A DNA stretch of 31,314 bases from assembly GCA_035942035.1 (NCBI GenBank), contig DASZDK010000020.1, forward strand, positions 1-31,314, written 5' to 3'. Shown here one piece after another: positions 14,996 through 23,624 of the stretch. The notes below the pieces were generated by a model. It did no database searches and was not told the DNA's origin. It was given only the letters and a program-made list of their open reading frames with translations. The translations under genes and the position numbers were made by a program. Source of the DNA: JAHWJR01 sp035942035. Lineage in GTDB: Bacteria > Actinomycetota > Acidimicrobiia > Acidimicrobiales > CADCSY01. Numbering within the stretch: the first letter of the stretch is position 1; each line of letters begins with the position of its first letter.

Positions 14996-16284
14996 GAGTG
15001 CTCCCCCTGGTCCTCGCCGGCCGGAGCGATCACGCGAACCGAGGCGATCCGCCGCCGGTCCATCTCCAGGACCTCGAGGCACCAGCCCTCGTACTCGACC
15101 TGCTCCCCGGCCTCGGGCAGATGGCCGAGCCGGTCGAGCAGGAAGCCGGCCAGCGTCTCGTAGGGCCCTTCGGGCACCTCGAGGCCGGTGATGTCGGCCA
15201 CCTCGTCGGGGTGGAGCCCACCGTCGAGGACGAACGTGCCCGCCGGCAGCGCCGAGGTCAGCCCGGGCGAGACCGGGTCGTGCTCGTCCTCGATCTCGCC
15301 CACGATCTCCTCGAGCAGATCCTCGAGGGTGACGATGCCGGCCACGCCGCCGTACTCGTCGGCCACCACCGCCATCTGGGTGGCTTGGGCCCGCATCTCC
15401 CCGAGCAGCGACTCGAGGTCGCGGCCCTCGGGGATGATCAGCGGTGGCCTCACCACGCTGGTCACCGACGTGCGTTCGCGCTCCTCGACGGCGAAGCGCA
15501 AGACATCCTTGGCGTAGGCGACGCCCACCACGTCGTCGAGACCCTCCCCCACCACGGGGAAGCGGGAATGGCCACTCTCCACCGCCAGCCGGCTGAGATC
15601 GGCGACGGTGGCCTCCCGGGGCAGGGCAGTGACCGCCATGCGGGGCACCAGGGCGTCGGCCGCGCTCTTGTGGCCGAAGCGGATGGTGCGGGTCAGCAAC
15701 TGGTAGGCGTCGACGTCGAGGGTGCCCTCCCGGCGAGAGGAGTGCACCAGCCCTTCCAGCTCCTCGAGCGAGCGGACGTGGCGCAGCTCCTCTTGCGGGT
15801 CGATGCCCAGTCGGTGGACGACCCAGTCGGCAGCGCCGTTCAAGAAGCGGATGACGGGGCCGAACACCATGGCGTAGATCCGAAAGGACCCGGCCAGCGC
15901 CAGGATGCTCGGGACGGGAAGGGCGATGGCCATCCCCTTGGGCACGAGCTCGCCCACGACCATCTGGGTGAGGGTGGCCAGAGTGAGGGCCAGGCCGATG
16001 GCCACGGCCGATCGCCAGGCGTCGGGCACGGGTGCGAGCGCGGGCTCGAGCACCCGGGCGATGGTGGGCTCGGCGATGAAGCCCAGGACCAGGGAGCTGA
16101 TGGTGATCCCCAGCTGGCACCCGGAAAGGTTGAACGACAGGCGCCGCAACAGGGCGAGGGCCCGACGGGCACGGCGGTCCCCCGCCTCGGCCAGGACCTC
16201 GATCCGCTGCCGGTCAACCGCGACCAGGGCGAACTCGGCCACGACGAAGTAGGCGTTGGCGAGGACCAGCAGGGCGACGGCCAA
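14992..16284 (-). CDS. CNNM/CorC-type membrane protein, full-length
   Basis: About 430 residues. DUF21 membrane domain (about 1-175: NAYFVVAEFALVAVDRQRIE, SGCQLGITISSLVLGFIAEP, VVGELVPKGMAIALP), CBS pair (about 195-330: ALVPRMAVTALP, SGHSRFPVVGEGLDDVVGVAYAKDVL, VVADEYGGVAGIVTLEDLLEEIVGEI) and a CorC_HlyC domain (about 345-420: LDGGLHPDEVADITGL, YETLAGFLLDRLGHLPEAGE). The family is linked to Mg/Co homeostasis. The start is uncertain: the TTG at 16284 cuts close to helix 1. Upstream the frame stays open to a TGA without any ATG or GTG, although a GGGAGG lies in it, ahead of an in-frame ATC. It is coupled to the shorter partner by GTGA. Confidence 0.85.
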   Translation of the reverse strand: MAVALLVLANAYFVVAEFALVAVDRQRIEVLAEAGDRRARRALALLRRLSFNLSGCQLGITISSLVLGFIAEPTIARVLEPALAPVPDAWRSAVAIGLALTLATLTQMVVGELVPKGMAIALPVPSILALAGSFRIYAMVFGPVIRFLNGAADWVVHRLGIDPQEELRHVRSLEELEGLVHSSRREGTLDVDAYQLLTRTIRFGHKSAADALVPRMAVTALPREATVADLSRLAVESGHSRFPVVGEGLDDVVGVAYAKDVLRFAVEERERTSVTSVVRPPLIIPEGRDLESLLGEMRAQATQMAVVADEYGGVAGIVTLEDLLEEIVGEIEDEHDPVSPGLTSALPAGTFVLDGGLHPDEVADITGLEVPEGPYETLAGFLLDRLGHLPEAGEQVEYEGWCLEVLEMDRRRIASVRVIAPAGEDQGEHS

Positions 16285-16388
16285 CAGGCCGAGAGCAGTC
16301 TCGATGGGGACTTCGACCTCCCGGGCGACCGCTGCTCAGGCTACCGGCACCAAGGCCGCTGCAGCAGGGGGAGCCAAAGATCGCTCGC

Positions 16389-16394
16389 TACCCT
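16389..16394 (+). promoter_or_regulatory. -10-like TACCCT, leaderless spacing, ABC exporter operon
   Basis: TACCCT is followed by six bases and GTG 16401. The spacing favours the GTG over an out-of-frame ATG at 16399. Confidence 0.45.
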
Positions 16395-16400
16395 CACCAT

Positions 16401-18233
16401 GTGCGCCCGGAACCGTCCCACCGCCGGGCGCCGGCCCGGGGGCTGGACCCGGATCGCAACCGAGGGTGGGTGCGACGGGTGCTCCCGCTGCTCGGCGTCC
16501 GCCGCCGGCTGTTCGTCGCCGCCCTGGTCGCCTCGGGCGCCGCGGTCCTGGCCACGCTGGCCATCCCGGTGGTGCTCAGAGACGCCATCGACACCGCCCT
16601 GCCCACGCCCACCAACCCCGACCCCGGCGCCTCCCTGATGCCGTTCGTGTGGGCGGTGCTGACCCTGGGCGTGGTGCGTGCCGTGCTCGGCTTCGTGGCC
16701 CGCTCCGGGCTGTTCCGGGTGGCCTACCACCTCGAGTACGACCTGCGGCGCCTGCTGTACGAGCACCTGACCCGGCTCTCGTTCTCCTTCTACGACCGGG
16801 TGCAGAGCGGGCAGCTGATCTCCCGTGCCAACTCCGACGTGCGGTCGGTGCAGATGTACCTCGCCTACGCGCCGGCGCTGCTCGTCACCGCCGGCAGCTT
16901 CGCGCTGGCGCTCGTGCTCATGGTGCAGGTCCACGTCGGGCTCACCCTGGTGGCCGTCGCCCCGCTCCCCGGCGTCTACCTACTGGGCACCCGCCTGCGC
17001 CAGGAGCTGTTCCCCCTCAGCTGGGTGGTGCAGGCGCGTCTCGCCGAGGTGGCCACGGTGGTCGACGAGAGCGTGACCGGGACGCGCATCGTCAAGGCCT
17101 TCGCCGCCGAGCGCCGCCAGATCGCTCTCCTGACGCGGGCGGCCCGGCGGCTGCACTGGGCCAGCGTGCGCCAGTTCGACGCCCGCGCCCGCTACGCCCC
17201 GCTGATGGAGAACCTGCCCCGGGTGGGGCTGGCCCTGGTGCTGCTCTACGGCGGGTACCTGGCCATCGAGGGGCAGGTCACGGTGGGCGACCTGATCCTG
17301 TTCAGCTCCTACGTGGTCATGCTCCAGGCGCCCTTCCGCAGCCTGGGATTCCTGCTCATGCTGAGCCAGCGGGCGGCGGCCTCGGCCCAGCGCATCTTCG
17401 AGGTGCTCGACACCGAGCCCGACATCGTCGACGCCCCTGGTGCCATCGATCTGGTCCGGCCCCGCGGCGAGGTCGAGCTGCGGGACGTCTGGTTCACCTA
17501 TCCCGCCACCTCCGAGCCGGTGCTGCGGGGCCTCAGCCTCCACCTGGCTCCGGGGGAGACGGTGGCCCTGGTCGGGCGCACGGGGACCGGCAAGTCGAGC
17601 GTGGCCCGCCTCCTCACCCGCTTCTACGACGTCGACAGCGGTGCCGTCCTGGTCGACGGGCACGACGTGCGGGAGGTGACCCTGGCCAGCCTGCGCACGG
17701 CGGTGGGAGTGGTCATCGACGAGCCGTTCCTGTTCTCCGACACCCTGTTCGCCAACATCGCCTACGGGCGGCCCGACGCCACCCCGGACGACGTGCACAG
17801 CGCGGCGACCGCTGCCGGCGCCGCCGACTTCATCGCCGCCCTCCCCGAGGGGTACGACACCGTGGTCGGCGAGCGGGGCTACACCCTCTCCGGTGGTCAG
17901 CGCCAGCGGGTCGCCATCGCCCGCACGCTGCTGGTCGACCCCGCCGTGCTGGTGCTCGACGACGCCACCAGCGCCGTCGACGCCGAGCGGGAGGAGGAGA
18001 TCCACACCGCGGTGCAGGCCCTGATGAGGGACCGCACGACGCTGGTCATCGCCCACCGGCTGTCGACGATCGCGCTGGCCGACCGGGTGGTGCTGCTCGA
18101 CGAGGGCCGGGCGGTGGCCGAGGGCACGCACCACGAGCTGTTGGCCCGCGAGCCCCGCTACGGCCAGGTGTTGGCCTCGGTGCAAGCCGACGAGGCGCAC
18201 GAGCCGGCACCGGCGGGAGGGCCCGCTCGATGA
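16401..18233 (+). CDS. ABC exporter half, degenerate-site subunit
   Basis: A 610-residue half-transporter: six-helix exporter domain (about 30-330) and ATPase domain (about 355-600). Walker A GRTGTGKSS (392-400), signature LSGGQRQ (496-502) and switch His552 are normal. The Walker B catalytic Glu is Asp521 (VLVLDDATS), and the Q-loop reads VVIDEPFLF, with Asp440 where Gln is expected. These are the marks of the subunit that forms the non-hydrolysing site of a heterodimeric exporter (as in TM287/288 and BmrCD types). Such pumps export drugs, lipids or peptides; substrate unknown. GTG 16401 follows TACCCT at six bases. The next half-transporter overlaps its stop codon, so they form one operon and one pump. 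Confidence 0.93.
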   Translation: MRPEPSHRRAPARGLDPDRNRGWVRRVLPLLGVRRRLFVAALVASGAAVLATLAIPVVLRDAIDTALPTPTNPDPGASLMPFVWAVLTLGVVRAVLGFVARSGLFRVAYHLEYDLRRLLYEHLTRLSFSFYDRVQSGQLISRANSDVRSVQMYLAYAPALLVTAGSFALALVLMVQVHVGLTLVAVAPLPGVYLLGTRLRQELFPLSWVVQARLAEVATVVDESVTGTRIVKAFAAERRQIALLTRAARRLHWASVRQFDARARYAPLMENLPRVGLALVLLYGGYLAIEGQVTVGDLILFSSYVVMLQAPFRSLGFLLMLSQRAAASAQRIFEVLDTEPDIVDAPGAIDLVRPRGEVELRDVWFTYPATSEPVLRGLSLHLAPGETVALVGRTGTGKSSVARLLTRFYDVDSGAVLVDGHDVREVTLASLRTAVGVVIDEPFLFSDTLFANIAYGRPDATPDDVHSAATAAGAADFIAALPEGYDTVVGERGYTLSGGQRQRVAIARTLLVDPAVLVLDDATSAVDAEREEEIHTAVQALMRDRTTLVIAHRLSTIALADRVVLLDEGRAVAEGTHHELLAREPRYGQVLASVQADEAHEPAPAGGPAR

Positions 18234-20167
18234 TGATCGGCGGCGGCCACCACGGTGGGCACGGGCACCGCGGCGGGTTCCGGGGAGACGACACGGGACT
18301 TCCCTTCGCCGGCGTCCCGTCCGAGCTGCGAGCGCGCTACGACGAACTGGTGGCCGAGGAGCCCGACATCCACGTCGACGAGACCGACGTGTCGTTCTCG
18401 CCCACGACGCCCGAGGCCGAGCGCCAGCCGCTCACCCTCCGGCGCTTCCTTGCCCCGCACTGGCTGCCGCTGCTTGGCGCCTTCTTGCTGGTGGTGGTGG
18501 AGACCGGCGCCGGCCTGGTCGGGCCCGTCCTCACCCAGATCGGCATCGACGAGGGCATCGGCGGTAGGGACCTCGGCGTGCTGGTCGCCACCGCGGTGGC
18601 GTACCTGGTGGCGGTGGCGGTGAACGCCGCCACCGGCGCGGCGCGCATCGCCTGGACCGGCCGGGTCGGCGAGCGGCTGATGCTCACCTTGCGGGTGCGG
18701 GTCTTCAGTCACCTGCAGCGGCTGTCGCTGGGCTGGTTCACCGACGAGAAGGCGGGCCGCGTCCTCACCCGCATGACCAGCGACATCGACGCCCTGGCCG
18801 CCCTGTTCCACGACGGCCTGGTCAACATGGTCGTCCAGGGGCTCACCGTGGTGGTGGTGACCGCGGTGCTGTTCAGCTACGACCCCTTCCTCGCCATGGT
18901 CACCCTCGCCGTAGTGGTCCCCGCCATGGCCGCCGCCACGCTGTGGTTCCGGACCACCTCGGATCGCGGCTACGGCGCCGTCCGCCAGCGAATCTCCGAC
19001 GTGCTCAGCGATCTGCAGGAGAGCCTCGCCGGGATCCGCCTGGTCACCGCCCACAACCGGCAACGCCACAACGTGGAACAGCACCGCCGGATCCTCGAGC
19101 GGTACCTCGACGCCAACGTCTACACGGGGCACGTGAGCGCTGTCTACGGCCCGGGCGCCGAGCTCATCGCCGTAGCCGGCCAGGCCGTCCTGCTCTTGGT
19201 GGGAGGCCAGCGGGTGCTGCGGGGCGAGCTGACCGTGGGTGAGCTGACCGCCTTCCTGCTGTTCCTCACCACCTTCTTCGCCCCCATCCAGCAGCTGGTC
19301 CACCTGTACACGACCTACCAGGCGGGCCAAGCGGCGACGGCGAAGCTGCGGGAGCTGCTGGCCACCGAGCCGGCGGTGGCCGAGGCCCCCGACGCCGTCG
19401 ACCTCCCGCCGGTGTCCGGCGAGGTCCGCCTCCAGGGCGTGACCTTCGCCTACGAACCCGGCGCCCCGGTGCTGCACGACGTCGACCTGACCGTGCACCC
19501 GGGCGAGACCGTGGCGCTGGTGGGCCCGACCGGTTCGGGCAAGTCGACCATCGCCAAGCTGATCAGCCGCTTCTACGACCCGGACGAGGGCCGGGTGGTG
19601 CTCGACGGCCACGACCTGCGCCAGGTCACGCTGGCGTCACTGCGCCGCCAGCTGGGCGTGGTGCCCCAAGAGCCCTTCCTCTTCGCCGGCTCGGTCCGGG
19701 ACAACATCGCCTTCGGCCGGCCCGACGCCACCTCGGAGGAGCTGCTCGAGGCGTGCCGGGCACTCGGGATCGAGGAGCTGGTCGAACGGCTGCCCCAGGG
19801 ACTCGACACCCCGGTGCACGAGCGGGGCAGCTCCTTGTCGTCGGGCCAGCGCCAGCTCCTGGCCCTGGCCCGGGCCTTCGTGGCCCGGCCCCGCGTCCTG
19901 GTCCTCGACGAGGCCACCTCGAGCCTCGACCTGCGCTCCGAGGTGATCGTCGAGCGCGCCCTCGACGCCGTACTCCAAGGGCGCACCTCGATCCTCATCG
20001 CTCACCGGTTGGCCACCGCCATGCGGGCCGACCGCATCGCCGTGGTCGACGGCGGGCGTATCGTCGAGGTGGGCAGCCACGACCAGCTCTGCGCCGGCGC
20101 CGGTCGTTACGCCGCCCTCCACGCCGCGTGGTCCCGGGCCGGCGGCTCCCGGATCCGCACCGGCTAG
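18230..20167 (+). CDS. ABC exporter half, catalytic-site subunit with His/Gly-rich N-terminus
   Basis: A 645-residue partner half-transporter. It begins with a short His/Gly-rich tail (MMIGGGHHGGHGHRGG, 1-16) and a soluble stretch to about 68, then six helices (about 75-360) and the ATPase domain (about 395-645). Walker A GPTGSGKST (432-440), Q480 in VVPQEPFLF, Walker B with Glu561 (VLVLDEATS) and His592 are canonical, but the signature is LSSGQRQ (536-542) instead of LSGGQ. Together with the partner's Asp521 this builds one good and one degenerate ATP site, as expected of a heterodimer. The ATG at 18230 overlaps the partner's TGA and has GGGAGGG eight bases upstream. The N-terminal His cluster could bind metal, but that is untested. 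Confidence 0.93.
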   Translation: MMIGGGHHGGHGHRGGFRGDDTGLPFAGVPSELRARYDELVAEEPDIHVDETDVSFSPTTPEAERQPLTLRRFLAPHWLPLLGAFLLVVVETGAGLVGPVLTQIGIDEGIGGRDLGVLVATAVAYLVAVAVNAATGAARIAWTGRVGERLMLTLRVRVFSHLQRLSLGWFTDEKAGRVLTRMTSDIDALAALFHDGLVNMVVQGLTVVVVTAVLFSYDPFLAMVTLAVVVPAMAAATLWFRTTSDRGYGAVRQRISDVLSDLQESLAGIRLVTAHNRQRHNVEQHRRILERYLDANVYTGHVSAVYGPGAELIAVAGQAVLLLVGGQRVLRGELTVGELTAFLLFLTTFFAPIQQLVHLYTTYQAGQAATAKLRELLATEPAVAEAPDAVDLPPVSGEVRLQGVTFAYEPGAPVLHDVDLTVHPGETVALVGPTGSGKSTIAKLISRFYDPDEGRVVLDGHDLRQVTLASLRRQLGVVPQEPFLFAGSVRDNIAFGRPDATSEELLEACRALGIEELVERLPQGLDTPVHERGSSLSSGQRQLLALARAFVARPRVLVLDEATSSLDLRSEVIVERALDAVLQGRTSILIAHRLATAMRADRIAVVDGGRIVEVGSHDQLCAGAGRYAALHAAWSRAGGSRIRTG

Positions 20168-20182
20168 TCCCGCTGAACCCGG

Positions 20183-20201
20183 CCTCGGCCGGCCGCCGAG
20201 G
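20183..20201 (+). terminator. Hairpin after ABC exporter operon
   Basis: CCTCGGC (20183-20189) and GCCGAGG (20195-20201) form a seven-pair GC stem with a five-base loop, 16 bases after the exporter stop codon. No T-run follows, so it is a possible U-less terminator only. Confidence 0.4.
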
Positions 20202-20223
20202 TCGCCGAGGGTGGGATGCCGGT

Positions 20224-20229
20224 TAGGTT
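20224..20229 (+). promoter_or_regulatory. -10-like TAGGTT, leaderless spacing, lipoprotein gene
   Basis: TAGGTT is followed by exactly six bases and ATG 20236. Confidence 0.5.
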
Positions 20230-20235
20230 GGCTCG

Positions 20236-21228
20236 ATGCCCGAGATGCGCAGGCTCCGAATCGTGATCGTCGCCGTCGCCGTGTTGGTAGCCGCGTGCGG
20301 TGGCGGTGGCGGCGACGAGTCCGCCGATCCCACCACCACGTCGACGACGGCCGAGTCCACCACGACCACCACTGCGCCGACCGAGATCGAGCGGGCATCG
20401 ATCACCCTGGAGGAACCCGGCGCCGAGCCCCGGCAGGCCCTGCGGCTCCAGCTGGAGGAGGGCGACACCTCGGAGGCGCTCATGACCATGGCCATGAGCA
20501 CGACCATGGAGGCCGACGGTGAGCCGCTGCCCGGTGGCGACATCCCGCCCATCCAGATCACCATTCGCAGCGAGGTGACCGAGGTCGACGACGAGGCCGA
20601 CACCATCACCACGCGGTTCTCCTATGCCGACGCCGACATCGTCGACGACGGGACGGTCGACCCGCAGACGGCCGAGGCGATGCGCCAGGGCCTGTCGGTG
20701 CTGGACCAGCTTTCGGGCACCACCACGATCAACTCCCGGGGCGAGCCGCTCAGCAGCGAGCTCGACGTTCCCGACGACGTCGATCCGACCAGCCGCCAGC
20801 TGCTGGAGCAGGTGTCCCAGCAGGTGGAGACGCTCACCGTCCCGCTCCCCGAGGAGGAAGTGGGCGTGGGGGCGGTCTGGCGGGCGGAGACCACCAGCGA
20901 TCTCGGCGGCATCGAGACCGTGCTCGGGGTGACCTACGAGCTGAAGGAGCTCGACGGCACCCGCTACGTCCTGGCCGTCGACTACGAGCAGACCGCGTCG
21001 TCCCAAGAAGCGGACTTCGAGGGTGCCCCTGAGGACGCCGTCGTCACCGTGGACGAGTACCTGGTGACTGGAGCCGGTGAGCTCATCGGTGACCTAACCG
21101 GGTTGCTCCCCGCCAGCAGCACCATGGTCGCCGGCGGTGACGTGGTGATGCACCTGGAGAACGACACCGAGAGCGTGGAGCTGCGCCAGCGGCTCGACTT
21201 CGACATCAGCCTGGAGTCGACCGACTAG
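20236..21228 (+). CDS. Secreted lipoprotein, possibly DUF6263-like
   Basis: A 330-residue lipoprotein. The signal peptide RRLRIVIVAVAVLVAAC ends in a lipobox with Cys21, followed by a Gly run and a Thr-rich linker (about 30-55). The mature part (about 60-330) is acidic and predicted strand-rich. It has a run of Met/Thr (MTMAMSTTME, about 79-88), then a long beta domain with TEVDDEADTITTRFSYADADI, TTTINSRGEPLSSELDVPDD and VGVGAVWRAETTSDLGGIE. This layout resembles actinobacterial proteins of the DUF6263 type, whose function is unknown; I am not certain of that match. It would be anchored to the outer face of the membrane. It has its own promoter-like motif and is not clearly in an operon. Confidence 0.75.
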   Translation: MPEMRRLRIVIVAVAVLVAACGGGGGDESADPTTTSTTAESTTTTTAPTEIERASITLEEPGAEPRQALRLQLEEGDTSEALMTMAMSTTMEADGEPLPGGDIPPIQITIRSEVTEVDDEADTITTRFSYADADIVDDGTVDPQTAEAMRQGLSVLDQLSGTTTINSRGEPLSSELDVPDDVDPTSRQLLEQVSQQVETLTVPLPEEEVGVGAVWRAETTSDLGGIETVLGVTYELKELDGTRYVLAVDYEQTASSQEADFEGAPEDAVVTVDEYLVTGAGELIGDLTGLLPASSTMVAGGDVVMHLENDTESVELRQRLDFDISLESTD

Positions 21229-21647
21229 CGACGCCAGCACCGCCGCCGACAACTGCCGCTCCTGCAACCACCCCAGATGCTCTGAGACCGGCAGCTACAG
21301 CCGCCCGTCGGCACCCACGGGCGCCACCTGCCAGCCCGGCGAAGGCGGCCGCCTCAGGAGGGACTGGTGCCGCCCATCGGTTCGACATCGGTCGGCCGGG
21401 TGTCACGCCATCGGCATCAAGCACCTCCCGCTTGATGACGCCTCACAACGCGGCAGAGGTTCCCGCCGCGCTCGCAATTGCCGTGTGCCATGTGGCCGCC
21501 GGACCGGCGGATGCGCGGAAACTGCGCCGCCGTGCGTGGCGCGCCCCCTAGTCGTCGACGGCGACGACGCGGTCACTGCGTCCCTCCGAAGAAGACGAGA
21601 GCAGCGAACTCGGCAGGAACCGTGTCCGCCGGAGGAGGGCGGAGAGC
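21229..21647. other. Intergenic stretch, no gene seen
   Basis: About 420 bases between the lipoprotein gene and the end of the pyrophosphatase gene. I see only short, low-quality open frames. It holds two inverted repeats: CGCCCGT/ACGGGCG (21302-21308 with 21317-21323) and the stronger one listed separately at 21415-21437. No tRNA-like T-loop is visible. Confidence 0.5.
21415..21437. terminator. Inverted repeat CATCAAGC/GCTTGATG
   Basis: An eight-base perfect stem (21415-21422 with 21430-21437) around a seven-base loop, in the convergent gap between the lipoprotein and pyrophosphatase genes. It is less GC-rich than its surroundings. It could terminate either transcript or be a protein-binding palindrome. 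There is no T-tract. Confidence 0.35.
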
Positions 21648-22133
21648 TCAGGTCGTGGGGACGTAGCGGGCCTGGGCTTCGGTGATCGCTCGCTCGGCCT
21701 CGGCCCGCCCCTGCCACTCGCTGATCTCGGTGCCCTTGTTTGGCTCCAACTCCTTGTAGACGTTGAAGAAGTGGGCGATCTCATCGGGCAGGTGGGACGG
21801 CAGGTCAGCGAGATCAGCGATCCCCGCCCATCTCGGATCGGTGGCGGGCACGGTGAGCACCTTGGCGTCGGCCCCCTTCTCATCGGACATCCAGAAGACG
21901 CCGATCGGGCGGGCGTTGATGTGGCACCCAGGGAAGGTCGGTTCCTCCAGCAACACCATGGCGTCAAGCGGATCGCTGTCCTCGCCCAACGTGCGTGGGA
22001 AGAAGCCGTAGTCAGTCGGGTAGACGGTGGCCGTGAACAGCATGCGGTCGAGCCATATCTCGGCGGTGTCGTGGTCCACCTCGTACTTGTTCCGTGAACC
22101 CTTGGGAATTTCGATGACGACCTCAAGTTCCAT
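21648..22133 (-). CDS. ppa: Inorganic pyrophosphatase (family I)
   Basis: A 161-residue soluble enzyme that hydrolyses pyrophosphate to phosphate and so pulls DNA, RNA and lipid synthesis forward. The family I signature is complete: EIPKGSRNKYEVD (8-20), YPTDYGFFPRTLG, and the metal-binding DSDPLDAMV motif, followed later by KVLTVPATDPRW and HFFNVYKELEPNK. Length matches the short bacterial form. The ATG at 22133 is chosen because the conserved protein begins MELEVVIEIP and TAGCGT lies seven bases upstream. The frame is open far upstream, but that part is not conserved sequence. The SRPBCC gene lies 250 bases upstream on the same strand. Confidence 0.96.
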   Translation of the reverse strand: MELEVVIEIPKGSRNKYEVDHDTAEIWLDRMLFTATVYPTDYGFFPRTLGEDSDPLDAMVLLEEPTFPGCHINARPIGVFWMSDEKGADAKVLTVPATDPRWAGIADLADLPSHLPDEIAHFFNVYKELEPNKGTEISEWQGRAEAERAITEAQARYVPTT

Positions 22134-22140
22134 GCTGTGC

Positions 22141-22146
22141 ACGCTA
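22141..22146 (-). promoter_or_regulatory. -10-like TAGCGT, leaderless spacing, ppa
   Basis: TAGCGT on the minus strand is followed by seven bases and the ppa ATG. The same hexamer and spacing are found at the excalibur gene and the 135-aa membrane protein gene. Confidence 0.5.
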
Positions 22147-22383
22147 GGGCTCCGGCTCTGGCCCTGCCTGCTCTGAACCCCCTCCCTCCATGCCCCACCC
22201 GACTCCGCATCTCGTGAGCACGTTCGCCTGATCCACCCGGCGATTTCTCCGTGACCCGGAAGCTGGCTGTCCAACCAGTGGCCCTCCGGACGGTCCGGTG
22301 GCAGAGATTGTGGCCCAACGACTAGGACGCCCACGGCTGCGACCACGAGCACCGAAGCGACCGACCACCGACCGGCGCCGCTC

Positions 22384-22854
22384 CTACCGCCCGAAGCCGC
22401 GCTGGCGGGGGGCGACCAGCGACAGCAGCCGGGAGCGGGAGCGGTGGATCTCGTCCTGGAGCAGGCGCTCGAGCACCGGTCCGAACATGGCGCCGCCGTA
22501 GTGCAGGTGCATGGTGAGCCGGCTCCCCGTGCCCGCGGCCGGTTCGACCTGGGCCTCGAGCACCCAGCTGGAGTGATCCCGGCCGTCGTGCTGCAGCCGC
22601 TCGAAGCGAGCCACCGCCGGCGTCCGGTGGTCGGTGCGGACCATCCGCAGTCGCTTGGAGCGGGCAAGGGGCCCGAGCCGGGCACGGAGGTCGACCAGCC
22701 ACGCCGGACCGGGGTCACCCTCCATGGCCGGCGCCGGCTGGGCCCGCGCCACCAGGTCGAGCCACTCCGGGTACTTGGAGAGATCGTCGACCCAGACGAA
22801 GAGCGCTTCGGGCCGGCACGGTGCGTCGAGGTGGGCGGCAGCGTCCACTGCCAC
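22384..22854 (-). CDS. SRPBCC/polyketide cyclase-like protein
   Basis: A 156-residue protein with the START/SRPBCC helix-grip pattern. It opens with a strand and small helix (AAAHLDAPCRPEALFVWVDD), then LSKYPEWLDLVARAQP, the pattern that marks the ligand pocket entrance in coenzyme Q-binding/cyclase-like members. Middle strands (WLVDLRARLG, RLRMVRTDHR, ARFERLQHD, SSWVLEAQVEP, SRLTMHLHYGG) lead to the long C-terminal helix PVLERLLQDEIHRSRSRLLSLV. Such proteins bind hydrophobic ligands or lipids; no ligand can be named. The start is GTG 22854; a second GTG two codons later is equally possible. It is upstream of ppa on the same strand, but with a 250-base gap, so it is probably a separate unit. 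Confidence 0.75.
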   Translation of the reverse strand: MAVDAAAHLDAPCRPEALFVWVDDLSKYPEWLDLVARAQPAPAMEGDPGPAWLVDLRARLGPLARSKRLRMVRTDHRTPAVARFERLQHDGRDHSSWVLEAQVEPAAGTGSRLTMHLHYGGAMFGPVLERLLQDEIHRSRSRLLSLVAPRQRGFGR

Positions 22855-22993
22855 CTTCTAGCGCACCGGCGCACCGGGCGCGCGTCCGGAGGCGCCAGCG
22901 CGCCTTCACCCCCGGCCCCGGCGGGCCGGTTGGCGTGCTCCGGTGCGCGGACGTGGCACCACATCGGCGCTGTGAACCTGAATCGCTCCGGGG

Positions 22994-23530
22994 CAGCACG
23001 AGCTCCTGGTCACCCAGCCCGCCGTGGTGGGAGACTGGCCGCCGGCCTAGTCCTCGGCCCTTCCTTGGTGGGGCGGACCCTCCCGGCGTCGCCGGAGCAC
23101 CACCTGGAAATGGTGATCTGGGGCGTCTTCGCCCTCATCTTCCTCGCCACCTTGGGCCTCCGGGTGGACCTGGGCCTGCTGAGTGATCCGTAGACCCTGT
23201 TCTTCGGGCGTGGTGGTGATCCTCTTGACCAGCATCGCCAAGTTCGCCGGCGCCTGGGCCGGTACCCGTGCCAACATCGGCACGGACGTCGTGCTCAGCC
23301 AGTGGTCAACCCCGCGGCGGTGTCGGCCCGCCCGGGCGCCACAACAGGAAGGCCGCGGCGGCGCCGACGACCCCTCGGGCCCCGGCTCGACACGGGGCAC
23401 GCGAGGTCGACCTCGTGGTGCTCGCGCCAACCTGCGCCGGATCGAGGGCCGGCCGTTGCTCGGCCACGTCGTCGAGCAGGTGTTGGAAGAGATCGACACC
23501 ACGGTGGCGGTGGTCGCCACTCCGTCGCGG
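22994..23530 (+). pseudogene. Remnant of a cation:proton antiporter with USP-like tail
   Basis: Pieces of one protein family appear in order but in changing frames. From 22994: QHELLVTQPAVVG (helix 1 of CPA2 antiporters), then a shift near 23031 to AAGLVLGPSLVGRTLP (helix 2). The same frame runs straight into GVFALIFLATLGLRVDLGLL, which resembles a late helix, so the middle of the gene seems deleted. A TAG stop is at 23191-23193 and a further shift leads to VVVILLTSIAKFAGAWAG (23210 on). Later EVDLVVLAP (23403 on) shifts into LRRIEGRPLLGHVVEQVLEE (about 23430-23490), like the C-terminal universal-stress domain fused to some antiporters. At least four frame changes, a stop and an internal deletion make it non-functional. 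Similarity is judged by eye. Confidence 0.65.
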
Positions 23531-23624
23531 CCCCACCGTTCAGCGCCGGATCCCAGTCGCTCGGTGCGGGCGAAGGCCGCCACCGCGCGTCATGATTGGC
23601 GGAGTTTGGCGTCACAGAGTGAGG

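Noticed and set aside
16399..16420. ATG 16399 as start of the first ABC half
   Set aside because: It is out of frame with the transporter; GTG 16401 is in frame and has the TACCCT-N6 spacing.
21648..22370. In-frame upstream extension of pyrophosphatase containing a hydrophobic stretch (VASVLVVAAVGVLVVG)
   Set aside because: Family I pyrophosphatases begin at MELEVVIEIP, and a leaderless-type box sits just before that ATG. The hydrophobic stretch has no convincing start and the rest is low-quality sequence, so a membrane-anchored form is unlikely.
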